Assembly: GCA_905116865.2 (NCBI GenBank) | Contig: CAJHNH020000809.1 | Location: 68,501 to 132,500 of the forward strand | Source: Candidula unifasciata | Lineage: Eukaryota; Mollusca; Gastropoda; Stylommatophora; Geomitridae | Direction: 5' to 3' | DNA: 64,000 nucleotides | In this document: positions 34,223 through 46,130 of the stretch, one piece after another | Layout of the letters: each line of letters begins with the position of its first letter | Numbering within the stretch: position 1 is the stretch's first letter | The notes under the pieces: model-generated | Told to the model about the DNA's origin: nothing | Seen by the model: the letters and a program-made list of their open reading frames with translations, nothing else | The model's database searches: none | Program-made: the position numbers and the translations under genes

Positions 34223-36409
34223 CTACTGTTGAAGCTCCCGGGCTATTTGCTCCCTCTCTTCCCCCTGCCTATATGCAAGTATATCATCCGCAAAAGTCAG
34301 TATCCTTCCAACTCCTGGTGCTTCTAGGCTTGCAATCTTGCACGTATACACGTTGAAGAGCACAGGCGAGATGGCGGATCCCTGTGGCAGTCCTGGGGCC
34401 AAAGTGCATGGTTCAGAGGTCCATGAGCCCAGTCGGAGAGCAACCCGACGTGAATACAGGACAGCTGCAACCCAATTCACCAGCCATGGATTGACCTCCT
34501 TCTCCCTCAGTGCAGTCATTAAGATGTCGTATCTCACTCTGTTATAAGCATCCTCGAGATCCAGTCCTACCGCCATAGTTTCCTGTCTGTTCTGGAACCC
34601 TTCATAGACGTCAAAAGCAAAAGTGGCCGCATTTGCCCAAGTGTCCTTTTCTGGCCTGTAACTTCCCAGACCTCTTGGGATAAGCTTTCCCCTTTCCAAA
34701 AATTCTTGTAACTTTACAGCAACTATCTTCTCCAAGACCTTCCGAAATGTGTTCTGTAAGGTGATGATTCTAAAGCCACTAAGCTTAGAATGATTTTTAA
34801 AAGGTTTTGGTAGTGGGATAAGATAGCTGTGCACCCAGTCTTGCGGTACTGATGCTGTCTTAATACTCTGGTTAAAACAGTCGGCCATCTCTGCCAGGTC
34901 TACATCGCTCAAAGCCTTCATGTGACCATACCTGACACCATCAGGCACTGGTGCAGTGTCTTTTGCTTTTTTCAAAATTTGTTTGATGTCTTCCCCTTGT
35001 ATCATGTCTTCATAATGCATATTTTTTAAGGTGCCAGCTAACTCCTTTCTAACTGCATCTCTGATGTCTACATCATTATGATCTGTCTGAGCTATAAACC
35101 TATGGAGAAAAGCCTCCCATTTCTCCTTGTCTGTTGTCACACGCACACCATCGTCTCTACAAATTGTTCCGACTGTCATGGGCCGATCTTTTCTTTGCAT
35201 CTGCCTTTGCAGTTTCCAGAATTTCCCCAATGTTTTATCGCCTCCCATGTCATTCACAAAAGTTTCCCACTTTGCTCTTTTGGCCTCTGCAGCATAGCGC
35301 TTGAAAACCTCCACCTTATCTCTTTTTACTTTCTCCGCCATCTCCACTTCCTCTCGTGAGCTTGAGGGTGTCTGTCGTACTTTCTTTAGCTGCTTCACTG
35401 TGGCTCTCTTTGCCTTCCATGCCTGTTCTACTTCTGGAGTCCACCATGGGGGCTGTAGAAAATTAGTTCTGGCAGTTCTTTTGCATGCTCCCTGTCCAAG
35501 TAGGTTGTTGGTCCACTTATACTGGAAGGTCTTGCGTGCTCTCCCAACCTTAACCTTACTGTGTTTAGAAATCAAGACTGAACATGGTAGGTGATCACTC
35601 CCATGGTCATTCAGGACAGTCCATTTAACATCTAAAACCGACGACTGAGAGACAAATGTCAAGTCAATGGCTGTGTCTGCATCTCCAGGCCTCATTGCCA
35701 TTCTAGTCGGCCTCCCATCATTGATGCAGACCATATCGGAGTCAACCATGGCCTCTGCAAGAGCAATTCCCTGTCGGTTTTCTCCACTGCTGTCCCATTC
35801 TCTGTTCCTCGCGTTGAAATCCCCACATATGAGTAACCTATCACCTGGTAACTCCTCCAGTTCCTTGAGCCAGCTCCATTGTTCACTTCTGACAAAACAG
35901 TCTACCGTGGCATATATATTTATGTGGTTCCAACTTAGGCCACCAATTTCCACCTGTATCCCTTGAACCTCTCGTCCACTGTGGTTCCACTGGCTCAAGT
36001 CAAGCACCACATGCTTCACTCCCTCTTTTACCACTAGACCTTGTCCATGTCTCTCCTGTCCAACAGGGTTTATATAACTGACATACCCCGGGCAATGATA
36101 TCTGTCTGTATTTAACTCCTGGAGCATCATGACATCAAAATCAAAAATCAACCTCTCCAGTACAGGACCTCTCTGCCTAGCACTCCGACAGTTCCAGTAT
36201 CCTACTCTTACATGATTAAAACTCAATCTCTCCGCTTTTCGCCTTGTTCTCCTAGCACCTGCCCTCCTATTTCTATGCCTTCTTCTCTCCCCATTTCCTC
36301 GTCGTCTCCTCCTCACTCCCTCTTCACTAACCGCTGAATAATGTGTCAAGCGCAGAGCATGTGCCCTGTAGCTCCGGCAACAATTCTTATGCATATTTTT
36401 AAAATCCAT
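34223..36409 (-). pseudogene. LINE family B endonuclease-reverse transcriptase
   Basis: A 728-residue frame with an ATG at 36409. Residues ~45-65 are Arg-rich. Residues ~70-290 form an APE-type endonuclease: YWNCRSARQRGP, MMLQELN (catalytic Glu), GDRLLICGDFNARN, and DHGSDHLPCSV (catalytic Asp-His). RT follows: YLIPLPKP, GSYRPEKDTWAN, VGLDLEDAYNRV (first catalytic Asp), LPQGSAISPVLF and TFADDILAYRQG (catalytic Asp pair near residue 706). In target-primed reverse transcription the endonuclease nicks the chromosome and RT copies the element RNA from the nick. The frame stops at 34223, directly before the RT thumb, which continues in another frame. Confidence 0.85.
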
Positions 36410-36610
36410 ACGAAAAGAGTACTGCAGGAAATGATTGGTCGCCCTAGTATTGCCTGCCTGCTAGGAAAGGGGCAATGGATGTCCCGTAGGAGTCCATACG
36501 CCTGGTGCCGCCCCGCACGCCCGCCAGACGTCCAACGTTCACGACCAGCTCAACCGTGGCCATCCAGTTCCTCAGCACGTTGGTCCACCTTGAACTTGGG
36601 GGTTTAAATT

Positions 36611-37229
36611 CGGAGTTTGCCGTCTCCTAGATGGACTGCTGTGCAAAGCTAACGGGTTCCATCTACCCGGACTTCTCCCAGAAAGAAGGCAACATTTTGC
36701 TAAATCCCATAGTCGTTAGGAAACTTTATGCACTCTTAAACATCTGCTGCACTGTGAAGCCCTTGTTGACCAGACTCTTCCTGAAGTTAAATACACTAGT
36801 TGATTTATTAAAAGGCTCCAGCTTTGAATAGACACCACCCCAGAAATCACTGATGACGCCGCAAGGATAGCTACAAACTCCAGCTCGCCTGTTGTTTCTA
36901 CCACAGCCAGTGTAACCACCGAGGCAACAAGTCAAAAAACCTGATATCTTCGAGTAACCAGCGGTGGAAAACATTGCCGTCATGTGTTTGAACTGATAAG
37001 AGGTTTAATTTAAGCAATGAAAACCGATTGAATACGTACAGTTTTTGCCTTGAAATAATCATGGTTGCTAGCACCGCCATACCAGAAGTTACTTTTCCGT
37101 CTTCTTGATGTGTTATTGAACCCTAACTTATACTAACATTTGCATCTGGTATAACACTGTAGCCAGAAAAGACGAGTCATTAAACCTAGGATTGCCTAGG
37201 ACACTCCGTTTTATGTCCAGCACTGCTTA
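36611..37229. other. Segment between two LINE family B copies
   Basis: 36962-37078 is similar to 38548-38660 (shared words include CATTGCCGTCATGTGTTTGA / CATTGCCATCATGTATTTGA and CCTTGAAATAATCATGGT). In both cases it lies upstream (minus strand) of a family B endonuclease, so it may belong to the LINE 5' region or to a common target repeat. Confidence 0.45.
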
Positions 37230-38190
37230 ATGAATAATCAGTGCCAAACCAGTAGCCGTGTCTGCATTACCAAGTCTCGTTGCCATTCTAGTTGGCTTAC
37301 TGTCGTTTATACAGATTACATCTGCATCTACCATAGCCATTGATTTCCTTGTCTCTTTTTCCCAGTACTGTCCCATCCTCTGTTTAGCACATTGAAAATC
37401 CCACAGATGAGAAGCCCATTATCTTGGATTTCCTCCAACTCTCTGAGCCAGTCCCAATGTTCCTTTGTGACAAGAGAGTCAACAACAGCATAAACATTTA
37501 CTCAATTCCAGGTTGTGCCCCCACCATCTATCTTTATCCTCAGAACCTCTCGAGCACTATGTATCCACTAGCCTAGGTCAAGAACCACATGCTTCTTCTG
37601 ACTCTTCACCAGCAGACATTGTCCATGTCTTCCCTGTACGCTAGGATTTATATAACTAATGTATCCAGGATACTCATATTTATCTGTATTTACTTCCTGC
37701 AGCATGATGATATCAAAGTCATAAATCAGTCTCTCCAGTACAGGTCCTCTCTGCTTGGCACTACGACTATTCCCATAACCCACTCTAATATGCTTTAATC
37801 CCTGATGCTCCGTTTTTTGCCTGACTTTCAGGGCTCCCTCTTACCTGTTCCTGTCTTCTTCTTTCTCTGTATTTCCTCGTCTTCACCTCTTCCCAATCTC
37901 TCCGTTGCCACCTGAAGATGCTATCATGTACAGTGATTTTTTTTTTATGTGCACAATCCATAGAAAATATTCTTCCAGTGCAGGTAATAAATGGTCACTC
38001 TAGTATTGCCTGCCTGCTACGGAAGAGGCAGGGGATGTCCTGACGGAGTCCATACACCTGGTGCCACCCCACCCGCTAACCAGACGTTCCACATTCACGA
38101 CTATGTATCCCACAGTCATTCAGCCAATAGGCATGTAGGTCCGCCATAAGCTTAGGGTTTTTTGTCGTAGTTGTCTCCTCTAGATCAGTT
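37230..38190 (-). pseudogene. LINE family B endonuclease fragment, second copy
   Basis: Minus-strand frame 37568-37783 shows MGYGNSRSAKQRGP, IIMLQEVNTDKYEYPGY and VVLDL, diverged from the endonuclease of the fuller copy; 37260-37560 continues with related sequence in broken frames. Upstream sequence at 38000-38130 also matches the region at 36460-36590. The copy has no RT, so it is truncated at its 3' side. Confidence 0.7.
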
Positions 38191-38670
38191 GGGTTTTGTG
38201 CCTCTTCGGTCATGAACAGCGGTCTTGACTATAAAAGGTTTTTCAGATCAAGGGACTTAGAATCTAAGTGTCCTCCTTTCACAGGGAAAAGGTACAAGTT
38301 CTAATAGGGCTAGACCAAGCTTTCAAGAGAGAACAGTTGATGTGCTCTACTGGGGGAGCCCTGGATCTCTGTGAACCTTGTGTATTCCGGTGCAAAAGAA
38401 TCATGGGTGGCCATATTTGTTTATAGTTCGTCCATGTTACTTAGGGTGCTAAGAACTGTGATGTATGTGAAAGGTCGCAAGAATATTGAACAGTTGTTAA
38501 TTACACAGTATCTAACAAACACATCAACTTCCCTGAGGCATCCAAAGGTAAAACACATTGCCATCATGTATTTGAACTCGTAAATTGTTTGTTATATAAC
38601 AGCGATACAGTCCGTGATCTGCTGGCCTTGAAATAATCATGGTAACTTGCTCTGACATACTGGAAGCGGA
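38191..38670. other. Intron with segment similar to 36962-37078
   Basis: See the homologous segment at 36962-37078; otherwise nothing recognised. Confidence 0.4.
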
Positions 38671-38676
38671 AAAAAC

Positions 38677-39187
38677 AGATAGATCACTTGTGAATACTTT
38701 ATGTGCCAGCAGCAAAATAAAGAGGGTATACATAGATAGATAACTTGTGAATACTTTATTTGTCAGCAGCAATATGAAGAGGCTATACATAGATAGATCA
38801 CTTGTGAATACTTTGTTTGTCAGCAGCAATATGAAGAGGCTATAGATAGATCACTTGTGAATACTTTATGTGTCAGCAGCAGTATGAAGAGGATATAGAT
38901 AGATCACTTGTGAATACTTTATGTGTCAGCAGCTAAATGAAGAGGCTATAGATAGATAGATGGCTTGTAATGCTTTATTTGTCAGCAGCAAAAGTAAGCA
39001 AACGCAAATGGATAGATGAATCACTTGTGAATACTTTATGTGTCAGCAGCTAAATGAAGAGGATACAGATTAATCACTTGTGAATACTTTATATGTCAGC
39101 AGCTAAATGAAGAGGGTACAGATAGATCACTTGTGAATACTTTATGTGTCAGCAGCTAAATGAAGAGGATACAGATAGATCACTTTA
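38677..39187 (+). repeat. 45-57-bp minisatellite, left half
   Basis: About ten units with TCACTTGTGAATACTTTATG, TGTCAGCAGC and ATGAAGAGG blocks plus GATA-rich linkers. The same array resumes at 41655-41815, so it is split by the 2.47 kb between. Confidence 0.88.
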
Positions 39188-41189
39188 GCGGACAGATTAG
39201 CCAGAAGCGGCAGTGTCATGAAATGATAGCCATTACGCATCGGTCTGTAAGGCTGATAACCTGTCTTACCTGTAATCTGCACAAAATTCAAACTTGGACT
39301 CGCCCAGAAATATATAGTCCCTTATATCTATATATATAGGCCTGTATTGGACAACATTATTATGTCTGCCTTTTCTGGTTACTTTAACTAAACTCCACTT
39401 TTAAATGTATATCTCTTGGAGATATATTAAGGGAGTTATTTGAGGTTTCGTGGAAACCGATTTACTCCTTGCCCAAGTATACAAGGGACTTCTTTTGTTA
39501 CCAACGCCCTGAAGTGTCTAAGTGACGCTATTCTCTTTGCCAGCTTCTCAAGCGTCCAGATGTGTTAATCTGTGCCTGTATAAATTTCACTTTTCAAGGC
39601 AATCTGGAATGTCTCAGTTTTTACATATGCTTGGGTAAGTTAATTATAGTTTACGAGTACCTAGAATGATGTCTGTAAAGTAGTCACTGCTGTAGAGAAA
39701 TCAGTATCGGCTGTGTGATCTCACTTAGTTCGACCGTTCTTGATCGCTAGAGTAGCGGATTCGAACGTAGATCTCCCACTGTACAGACTAAATAACTTAT
39801 GCCCTCAATAAACCAACCATACTGGTAAAACTTAATACCCTTACAAAGATGTACGTTTGAAACTAACTAGAGAATCTGTACATACGAAATGGGGACAGAA
39901 TTGGGTCAGGGCTTTGTTAATCAAAGTATGTGTGTGCTTGACCCAGATCAATGAGTGCTGGGGCGGTTGGGAAAGCTAGTGAATGCAGGTACTGACAGTA
40001 AATATTGGTGTCTGTGTGCAGAGTGAGGGGGAGAGGGAGAGTGATATATGTGTTAGACCACTTTATCTATCTCCACTGTATATCTGACTTGCCTTCTCTT
40101 GCACTAAACAGACAGATAAATATAGGAGACTTATGTCTTTTGGTCTGGAGAGGCAATCTGAGGAATGAAACAGGAGAGCAGGGAGGAGTCAGCAGATGGG
40201 GGTTGATGACTGATGCTTGCTCTGTCTTTCCTGTCAAGATGTTACCCTCTTGGTGATGACTAATGTTGAGTTATTTTCTTGACAGGATGTATCTTTTCTG
40301 AAGAGCTGGCAGAGGATTCACAGTCCAACCAACATCCACCAACCATCAAACCACCAGAAACAAACTGCTACCCACCAGCTAACACCTGTGAAGGTTCCTG
40401 ACATCTCCAACATGTGGGAGATGGTACCTCAAACAGCTACCAGTGCTAGAGCTTAGTGTGGCTCAAAGACATTGTGTGTCCTTACTGGTGATAGAGACTT
40501 GCTAAATACCGGTACAGTTGCTGTGTCTTCTATGGTGAAGTACTCTTTCACTACCTGATCCAGTTGAGCAGAATTACCAGAGTCAAAGACAGTCGAATCA
40601 TCAGGAGCTGAGGGAGGCATCATAGACAGAAAGAGGCTAAGTGCAGTTTGATGCCTTATGTGCTTTATTCCTCACAGCTCCTAGGTTGTCCAATGATGAC
40701 AAGATGTCATCTCCAAGACCTTCTGTCTGTGTAGTATCTTTGTGATTTGGACAGGATATCCTGAGATCTAGCCTAGGAGATCTGGCAATTGTCTCACTTT
40801 TATATATCTATTTTATATTGATTACATGCATTCATTTTCATGGCTGACTTAGGTGTCTTTATTTCACCTTTTTAAGTGTTTAGCAGTTGTGTATGTATGT
40901 ATCTTCATTATATGTGTTAACATGGTTATGATAATGAACTATCAAAACCTGGGGGCTTTCTTTAGTAAGTAGTGGGGGTGTCCAGCCAAGTGTGCCTAGA
41001 AATATTGTATTTATATACTGATATATTTTGTAGTGCCAATACTTGAGTTGCCCTACTCCAGAGATAAGTTGAGCGTATATTGGCCACGGGGAATCCCTTA
41101 GACCAATACGAGCCAAACGACTCAACATAATTATCTCTGAGTGCTGTTGGTTCTGAAGGAGAAATCCTTACATTAGGCACGCGACAGGA
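39188..41189. other. Sequence splitting the minisatellite; mostly unassigned
   Basis: No recognised coding element except the exon candidate at 40286. A GCGGATTCGAAC at 39753-39764 resembles the reverse of a tRNA B box, possibly a degraded tRNA-derived SINE on the minus strand. Confidence 0.35.
40286..40401 (+). other. Unconfirmed phase-1 exon candidate (cassette or terminal) in the 21-kb LRP4 intron
   Basis: Preceded by a branch-like GACTAAT and a pyrimidine-rich TTATTTTCTTGACAG acceptor. In the phase required after exon 4 it reads 37 codons with three cysteines and a Pro/Thr-rich centre, then a TGA at 40399. A GT at 40394 would give a 108-bp phase 1-1 exon, but that donor (AAG|GTTCCT) is weak. 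Vertebrate LRP4 has nothing between its two EGF modules, so this would be an alternative exon or a secreted form. It may equally be chance. Confidence 0.25.
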
Positions 41190-41652
41190 GTGATATGTGA
41201 CAGGCAGTGACATGGTACAACCAAATAGCTACTTAACCCACCAAGAGATGAAAACACTAATACAATCTAGTATCCAAGAAAGTTGGCTGGATACCCACAC
41301 CAGATTTTCTCCCCAAGACTCACTTCATCGCCTCTCTAGAGAGGGACAGTCTATTATATTCAGACTAAGGACAGGGCACAACAGATTTCGTCAACATATG
41401 TTCACATTTTTCGGTGTAGGAAATACGGAGACGTGTCCCTGCAGCGTGGCACCCGAAAATGCTGAGCATGTGCTCCAACACTGTCAACTGTAAGCTGACA
41501 ACAGAGACGCAATCTGGCCTGTTCCAACCACAATAAAGACAAAACTGTATGGTACATGAGAGGATATGGATTGCACGATAGCTTTCATAAAGGCTACCGG
41601 CCTCCTGATATAAGTTTTCTGACAGAAGGATCGAAGAAGAAGAAGAAGAAGA
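41190..41652 (+). pseudogene. 3' end of LINE family C with GAA tail
   Basis: The 41197-41493 frame (98 residues) contains IFRLRTGHNRFRQHM and CPCSVAPENAEHVLQHC, the same Cys/His C-terminal segment seen on the minus strand at 23381-23608. The element ends in a GAAGAAGAAGAAGAAGAAG tail at 41632-41651 and abuts a minisatellite. It is heavily 5' truncated. Confidence 0.75.
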
Positions 41653-41654
41653 CT

Positions 41655-41815
41655 TGTAAATACTTTATGTGTCAGCAGCTAAATGAAAAGGATACAGATA
41701 GATCACTTGTGAATACTTTATGTGTCAGCAGCTAAATGAAGAGGATACAGATAGTTACATCACTTGTGAATGCGTAATATGTCAGCAAGAATATGAAGAG
41801 GGTATCGATAGATAA
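41655..41815 (+). repeat. 45-57-bp minisatellite, right half
   Basis: Three units of the array at 38677-39187 resume immediately after the GAA tail. Confidence 0.88.
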
Positions 41816-42104
41816 TGTGCTAGTTGGAAGATGAAGGCAAAAAACAAGTAGTATGGAGCTGAGGAAAGAAATGTGGTTAGGACAATAAGTAATTCACAGC
41901 TAAACTGCAAAAAACAGGAAAAGTACAGAGTAGACAAGAGTTCTTCTGTGCAGGTACCATGAATATTGATCGTAGTCCAGGCCGTAAATATGTGAATAGC
42001 TGAGTTACACAACAACAACATATGACTACATAAGCAACACCTAAGAGACCACATGCATGAACTAAAAGCTCTATTTTGAATCAAGCAACTGAGTTATAAC
42101 CATC
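41816..42104. other. Intron, nothing recognised
   Basis: AT-rich; it might hold a degraded 5' part of the following LINE. Confidence 0.35.
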
Positions 42105-44790
42105 ACATTGAGCAATTTTTGTGCAGGAAACCAGTATGTTATTGGTGGAAGTATTTTTCCTCATAAAAGAATACACAAGGCAACATGGGAATTGCCAGAC
42201 CATAAGACAACTAATCAAATTGATCACCTATGTATTAACAAAAAGTTTAGATCATCCCTTTACGATGTTAGGGCTTTCAGAGGTGCCGGTCTATTTACTG
42301 ACCATTTCCTGGTGGTAAGTAAAATCAAGTTGAAACTAAAAAGATAAAATCTTATAATCATAGAAACCAATATAATGTAGGTTATCTCAGGGATAAAGAA
42401 GGAACAGTTTTCAGTTACAGTCTCTAATAAGTACCAGGTGTTGCAGCAGTTAGCTGAAGATGTCAGCACAGAAGTCTGCTGGGATCAGATCAAAGGAATC
42501 TGGAATGAATCTTGCGTAGAAGTTCTTGGCAAGAAAGAACGGAAACAAAGCGTGGATAACGCCAGAAACCATTAAATTGATTGAAGATAGGAAAAGTAAA
42601 AAGGCAGACTTAAACAATAACAAACTAGAGCTGCTAAAGCTACAGCTCAGGATAAATACACAGAAGCCAATAAGGAAATTAGGAGGCGTATAAGGGCAGA
42701 TAAAGTGAAATATCTAAATGATCTAGCACAAGAAGCGGAGACAGAAGCAGCAAAAAGAAACCTCAGAGAACTTTACAGTAACACAGGAAAATTAGTAGGG
42801 AAATATAGTCAGCCAACTGGATCAATCAAAAAAGGAAAGGTACCTACTAAACTAAAGATCAAATGGACAGATGGGTTGAATATTTTGAAATGCTTCTAAA
42901 TAGACCAGGTCCAGAGGTTTCCCCAGATATCCAGCCTTTAGAAATGGAACTGGATATCAACTGTGAAATACCATCCAAAGAGAAAATTAGGAAAGCTATC
43001 AATCTTCTCAAGGAAGGAAAGGCGACAGGCCCAGATGGTATCCCAGCTGAAGCCATCAGGGCCAACATAAACACATCAACAGAATTGCTACATAGATTAT
43101 TCAGTAAAGTCTGGGAGACCGAAGAAATACCAGCAGACTGGAGAGAAGGATATCTTGTGAAACTGCCCAAAAAAGGTGATCTACGGGAATGTGAAAACTG
43201 TAGAGGAATTCTATTGCTCTCAGTTCCTGGAAAAATATTAAGTAGAATTATTTTGGACAGATTAAAAGATGCTATTGATAAAAAGCTAAGAGATGAACAA
43301 GCAGGTTTTCGGTCAAACAGATCCTGTACTGACCAGATAGCCACATTACGTATTATAATAGAGCAAAGTATTGAACTGAACTCACCACTTTACATTGGAT
43401 TTATAGAATATGAAAAAGCATTTAACAGCATTGATAGGCAATCTGGAAATTGATGGGGCACTATGGAATCTCACAGAAAATTATTAACTTAGTAAAGGCA
43501 ACATATAAAGACATGAAATGTTGAGTTCTTTATGATGGAAAGCTAACAGATACATTTGAAAAAAAAAAAAGGTGTGCGACAGGGATGTCTTTTGTCTTGT
43601 CTTGTCTTGTCCACAATTGCCTCACAGCGTAGTGGGGAGTCACAGTTTTCTATCCTGGGCCAGGTGTGTTGCACGTGTTCTTGTTAGTCCGTGTTGCCTC
43701 AGGATCTCTGATATATTGTCTATCCAACGTACTCTCGGTCTGCCTCTTGCTCTAGGGCAGTAGTGCTGTTCGTTGTATGCTCGTAGAGGCAGTTGGTCGG
43801 TTTGCATTCGCATCAAGTGGCCAAACCACTCTATTTGTTGCTTCTTTATGTATTGCAGGCATGGTGTGGTTCCTACAATTGCTCTAATGTCTTTTGTCAC
43901 TTGTCTTATTTTAACTGGCTATAGTGGATTATGAAAACAGTAACTGCTAACCCCAAGAATGGAATTCAGTGGACCCTACAAAACAGCTTGATGATCTGGA
44001 CTTCGCTGATGATATTTCTCTTCTGTCCCATTCACGGAATCAGATGCAAGATAAATTAAATATACTTGATGCGAGATCACAGCAGCTTGGTCTGAAAATC
44101 CATAAAGGAAAGACAAAGATAATAAGAATAAATCAGGCAAATAGTAATGTGGTTTCTTTTAATGGCACCCCACTCCAAGACATGGAGTCATACACCTATT
44201 TGAGCAGTAATGTAAATAAAGATGGAGGAATTGATAGAGATATTAAAATAAGAATACAAAAGGCAAGTGGAGCTTTCATATCACTAGGGAATTTGTGGAG
44301 GTCAAAAGAAATTAAAGAAATTCTAAACTAAAGGTTTTTAATTCTGATGACAAATCAGTACTTTTGTATGGGGCGGAAACATGAAGAACAACTAAGGCAA
44401 TTACTAATAAATTACAGACATTCATTAACAGGTGCCTGCGCAGAATAGAGGGAATTAAATGGTTTAATAGAATAACTAATGTAGAGCTTTGGGAGATAAC
44501 TAAACAGGCTCCAGTGGACCAAGAGGTAAGGAAAAGACACTGGCATTGGATAGTACACACACTGAGAAAACAAGAGAATAGCATAACTATAATGTCTTTG
44601 CATTGGAACCCACAGGGGCATAGGGATAAAGGAAGGCCAAAAAACACATGGAGAAGAGAGCTGGAGAATGAAGTTAGAAATATGGGGAGGACATGGGGAG
44701 AGCTCCATGCAATGGCAAAGGATAGAACTACTTGGAGTGAGTTGGTTGAGGGCCTATGCTCCATTGGGGGATAGAAAGGCAAAAGAAGAC
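42105..44790 (+). mobile_element. RTE-like LINE (family D), interrupted by a second LINE
   Basis: In order: the endonuclease C-terminus (TTNQIDHLCINKKFR, FTDHFLVVSKIKLKLK at 42108-42347), the linker (42705-42899), the RT N-terminal half (42863-43453: GKATGPDGIPAEAI, PKKGDLRECENCRGI, RDEQAGFRSNRSCTDQI), a GVRQGCL-type site near 43580, the insertion at 43597-43886, then LDFADDISLLSHS (catalytic FADD) at 43969-44331 and a C-terminal GHRDKGRPKNTWRREL block at 44514-44774. The 5' endonuclease part is missing and several stops are present. The intact-looking motifs suggest moderate age. Confidence 0.82.
43597..43886 (-). mobile_element. 290-bp 5'-truncated LINE inserted in another LINE, ACAAG tail, 12-bp TSD
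   Basis: The minus-strand frame (within 43640-43900) contains IEWFGHLMRM and ARGRPRVRWIDNISEILR, a LINE C-terminus. The 3' tail is (ACAAG)n next to the left border. ATGTCTTTTGTC occurs at 43585-43596 and 43887-43898 as a target-site duplication. Joining the flanks restores continuity of the host LINE's RT motif. Confidence 0.85.
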
Positions 44791-45219
44791 ATTGAACATC
44801 TGTTTATTATCCTGAACACAAAACTAACTTGCTTCACATATAATACATCAAGAAGAAACATCGTTTTTACACAGACCATGTGTTAAGTGCCCCAGCTAAC
44901 CAAGATTAGTTCACTTTCAGCAACCTACAAATACAAATCTCTGAGCGAGGATACACATTGAAATTTAGGTCTAACACATCTGACTACTGAAGGAAATTTA
45001 AGTCTAATACTATCTACTTATTGAAAACGTACCACCAAATCCATGAGCTGATCTATCTATCTCCACTTAGTCCCTGAACTCACATAGTGTTAAAACCATT
45101 TGGGGTTATGCCGCACCAGTGGGTAAGATGAACTATCACTAGGGCAACTGGTGAGATCACAACATAGCTAAGTTTGACCTGGGAGCAAGTGGGAATGTTA
45201 GTGGTGCCAAGTCTAACAT
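44791..45219. other. Intron, nothing recognised
   Basis: No coding or repeat signal was recognised. Confidence 0.5.
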
Positions 45220-45227
45220 AGATGTCA

Positions 45228-45350
45228 AGTACAGCAGGACATCTGCAAGATGAATTAGCTTTAGCACCGTCCTTCTGTTTATTTGACATCTACCAGGAGA
45301 TGAATTAGCTGCTGCACAGTCTTTTTGTCTATCTGACATCTACAAGGAGA
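45228..45350 (+). repeat. ~50-bp tandem repeat, three copies
   Basis: Copies begin GACATCTGCAAGATGAATTA, GACATCTACCAGGAGATGAA and GACATCTACAAGGAGATAAA. The third is incomplete. Confidence 0.7.
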
Positions 45351-45566
45351 TAAATATTTTCCATCCTTTTGTTGTAGAATATTGTTGTTGGTGTTGGTAA
45401 AACTGTTCAGTTGTGTTTGCCACAGTTCCCTCCTGTGACGAGCTGGTCTGGACTACTGTTTCTTACCTTTTAATTATTGCTTTGTATTAGCAATATTATT
45501 AAATTTCTTAATTATAAAGTGAGAAAAAAAAGGTGAATGAGAACTAGGAGGATCAAACAGAGTACT

Positions 45567-45592
45567 CCCCCCCCCCCCCCCCCTTTTTTTTT
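45567..45592. repeat. C homopolymer followed by T run
   Basis: About 16 C then 9 T. Lengths of such runs are often inaccurate in assemblies. Confidence 0.9.
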
Positions 45593-45772
45593 ATAGCCCA
45601 TCCCACTTCCTTTTCAAACAGAGACAAATGGCGAACGACAGGTACTCTTGACTGCAGTCACCATTGTGCATTTAAATCCCTACCAGGATGAGTAAATAGT
45701 ATTATTATTCTAATTTGATCTATTGCTGCTAATTTCGCTGAATTCATTTTATCTGCTGGTCTCTCTTTTCAG

Positions 45773-46130
45773 GTCATGCCGGTGTGTTGGAAATGAGTAG
45801 GCAGATAGACTGGCTAGTTCTTTACCGCATGGTGGTGAACTGATGTAGGAAAAGCTGGATGTTGTGAGGGCTCTTTGGGGGCGATTGAACAGTGAGGAGG
45901 CACAGATAGTTCATTACGGTGTGGACAGAATAGTGCTAAGAGGAGTTACAAGGCCATCTGGCTGGTGCTGAATACTCAGGGAAAAGTGAAACTGATGTAC
46001 TATCAGACAGTAACTGGTGCCATCAGAATTTAAACTCTTTGCTTGCTGCTGAAGGTGGGGACGGAATGCTAATGGGGGTTCCCTAACGCTGTGATGTCAA
46101 TTCCTAATTCACCATGCTGGACTCCATAAA
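45773..46130 (+). pseudogene. LINE family B 3' end fragment
   Basis: Closely similar at nucleotide level to 54614-54850: shared words include GCCGGTGTGTT, ATGAGTAGGCAGATAGACTGG versus ATGAGCAGAAGGATAGACTGG (split by substitutions), and AGGAGTTACAAGG. It covers the RNase H end (ADRLAG-like site) and C-terminus only. Confidence 0.6.

Larger units (their letters stand above)
32757..36610 (-). mobile_element. I/Nimb-type LINE (family B): APE endonuclease, RT, RNase H, AAATC tail
   Basis: The best preserved element of the window, about 3.85 kb on the minus strand. In order: an APE-like endonuclease and RT in one frame (34223-36409), the RT C-terminus and RNase H start (33375-34217), RNase H and C-terminus (32785-33354), and a 3' tail of about five AAATC units (32759-32786). 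RNase H downstream of RT places it in the I superclade (I, Nimb and relatives; Nimb is known from molluscs). Two frame breaks disable it. No separate ORF1 could be recognised. Confidence 0.85.
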
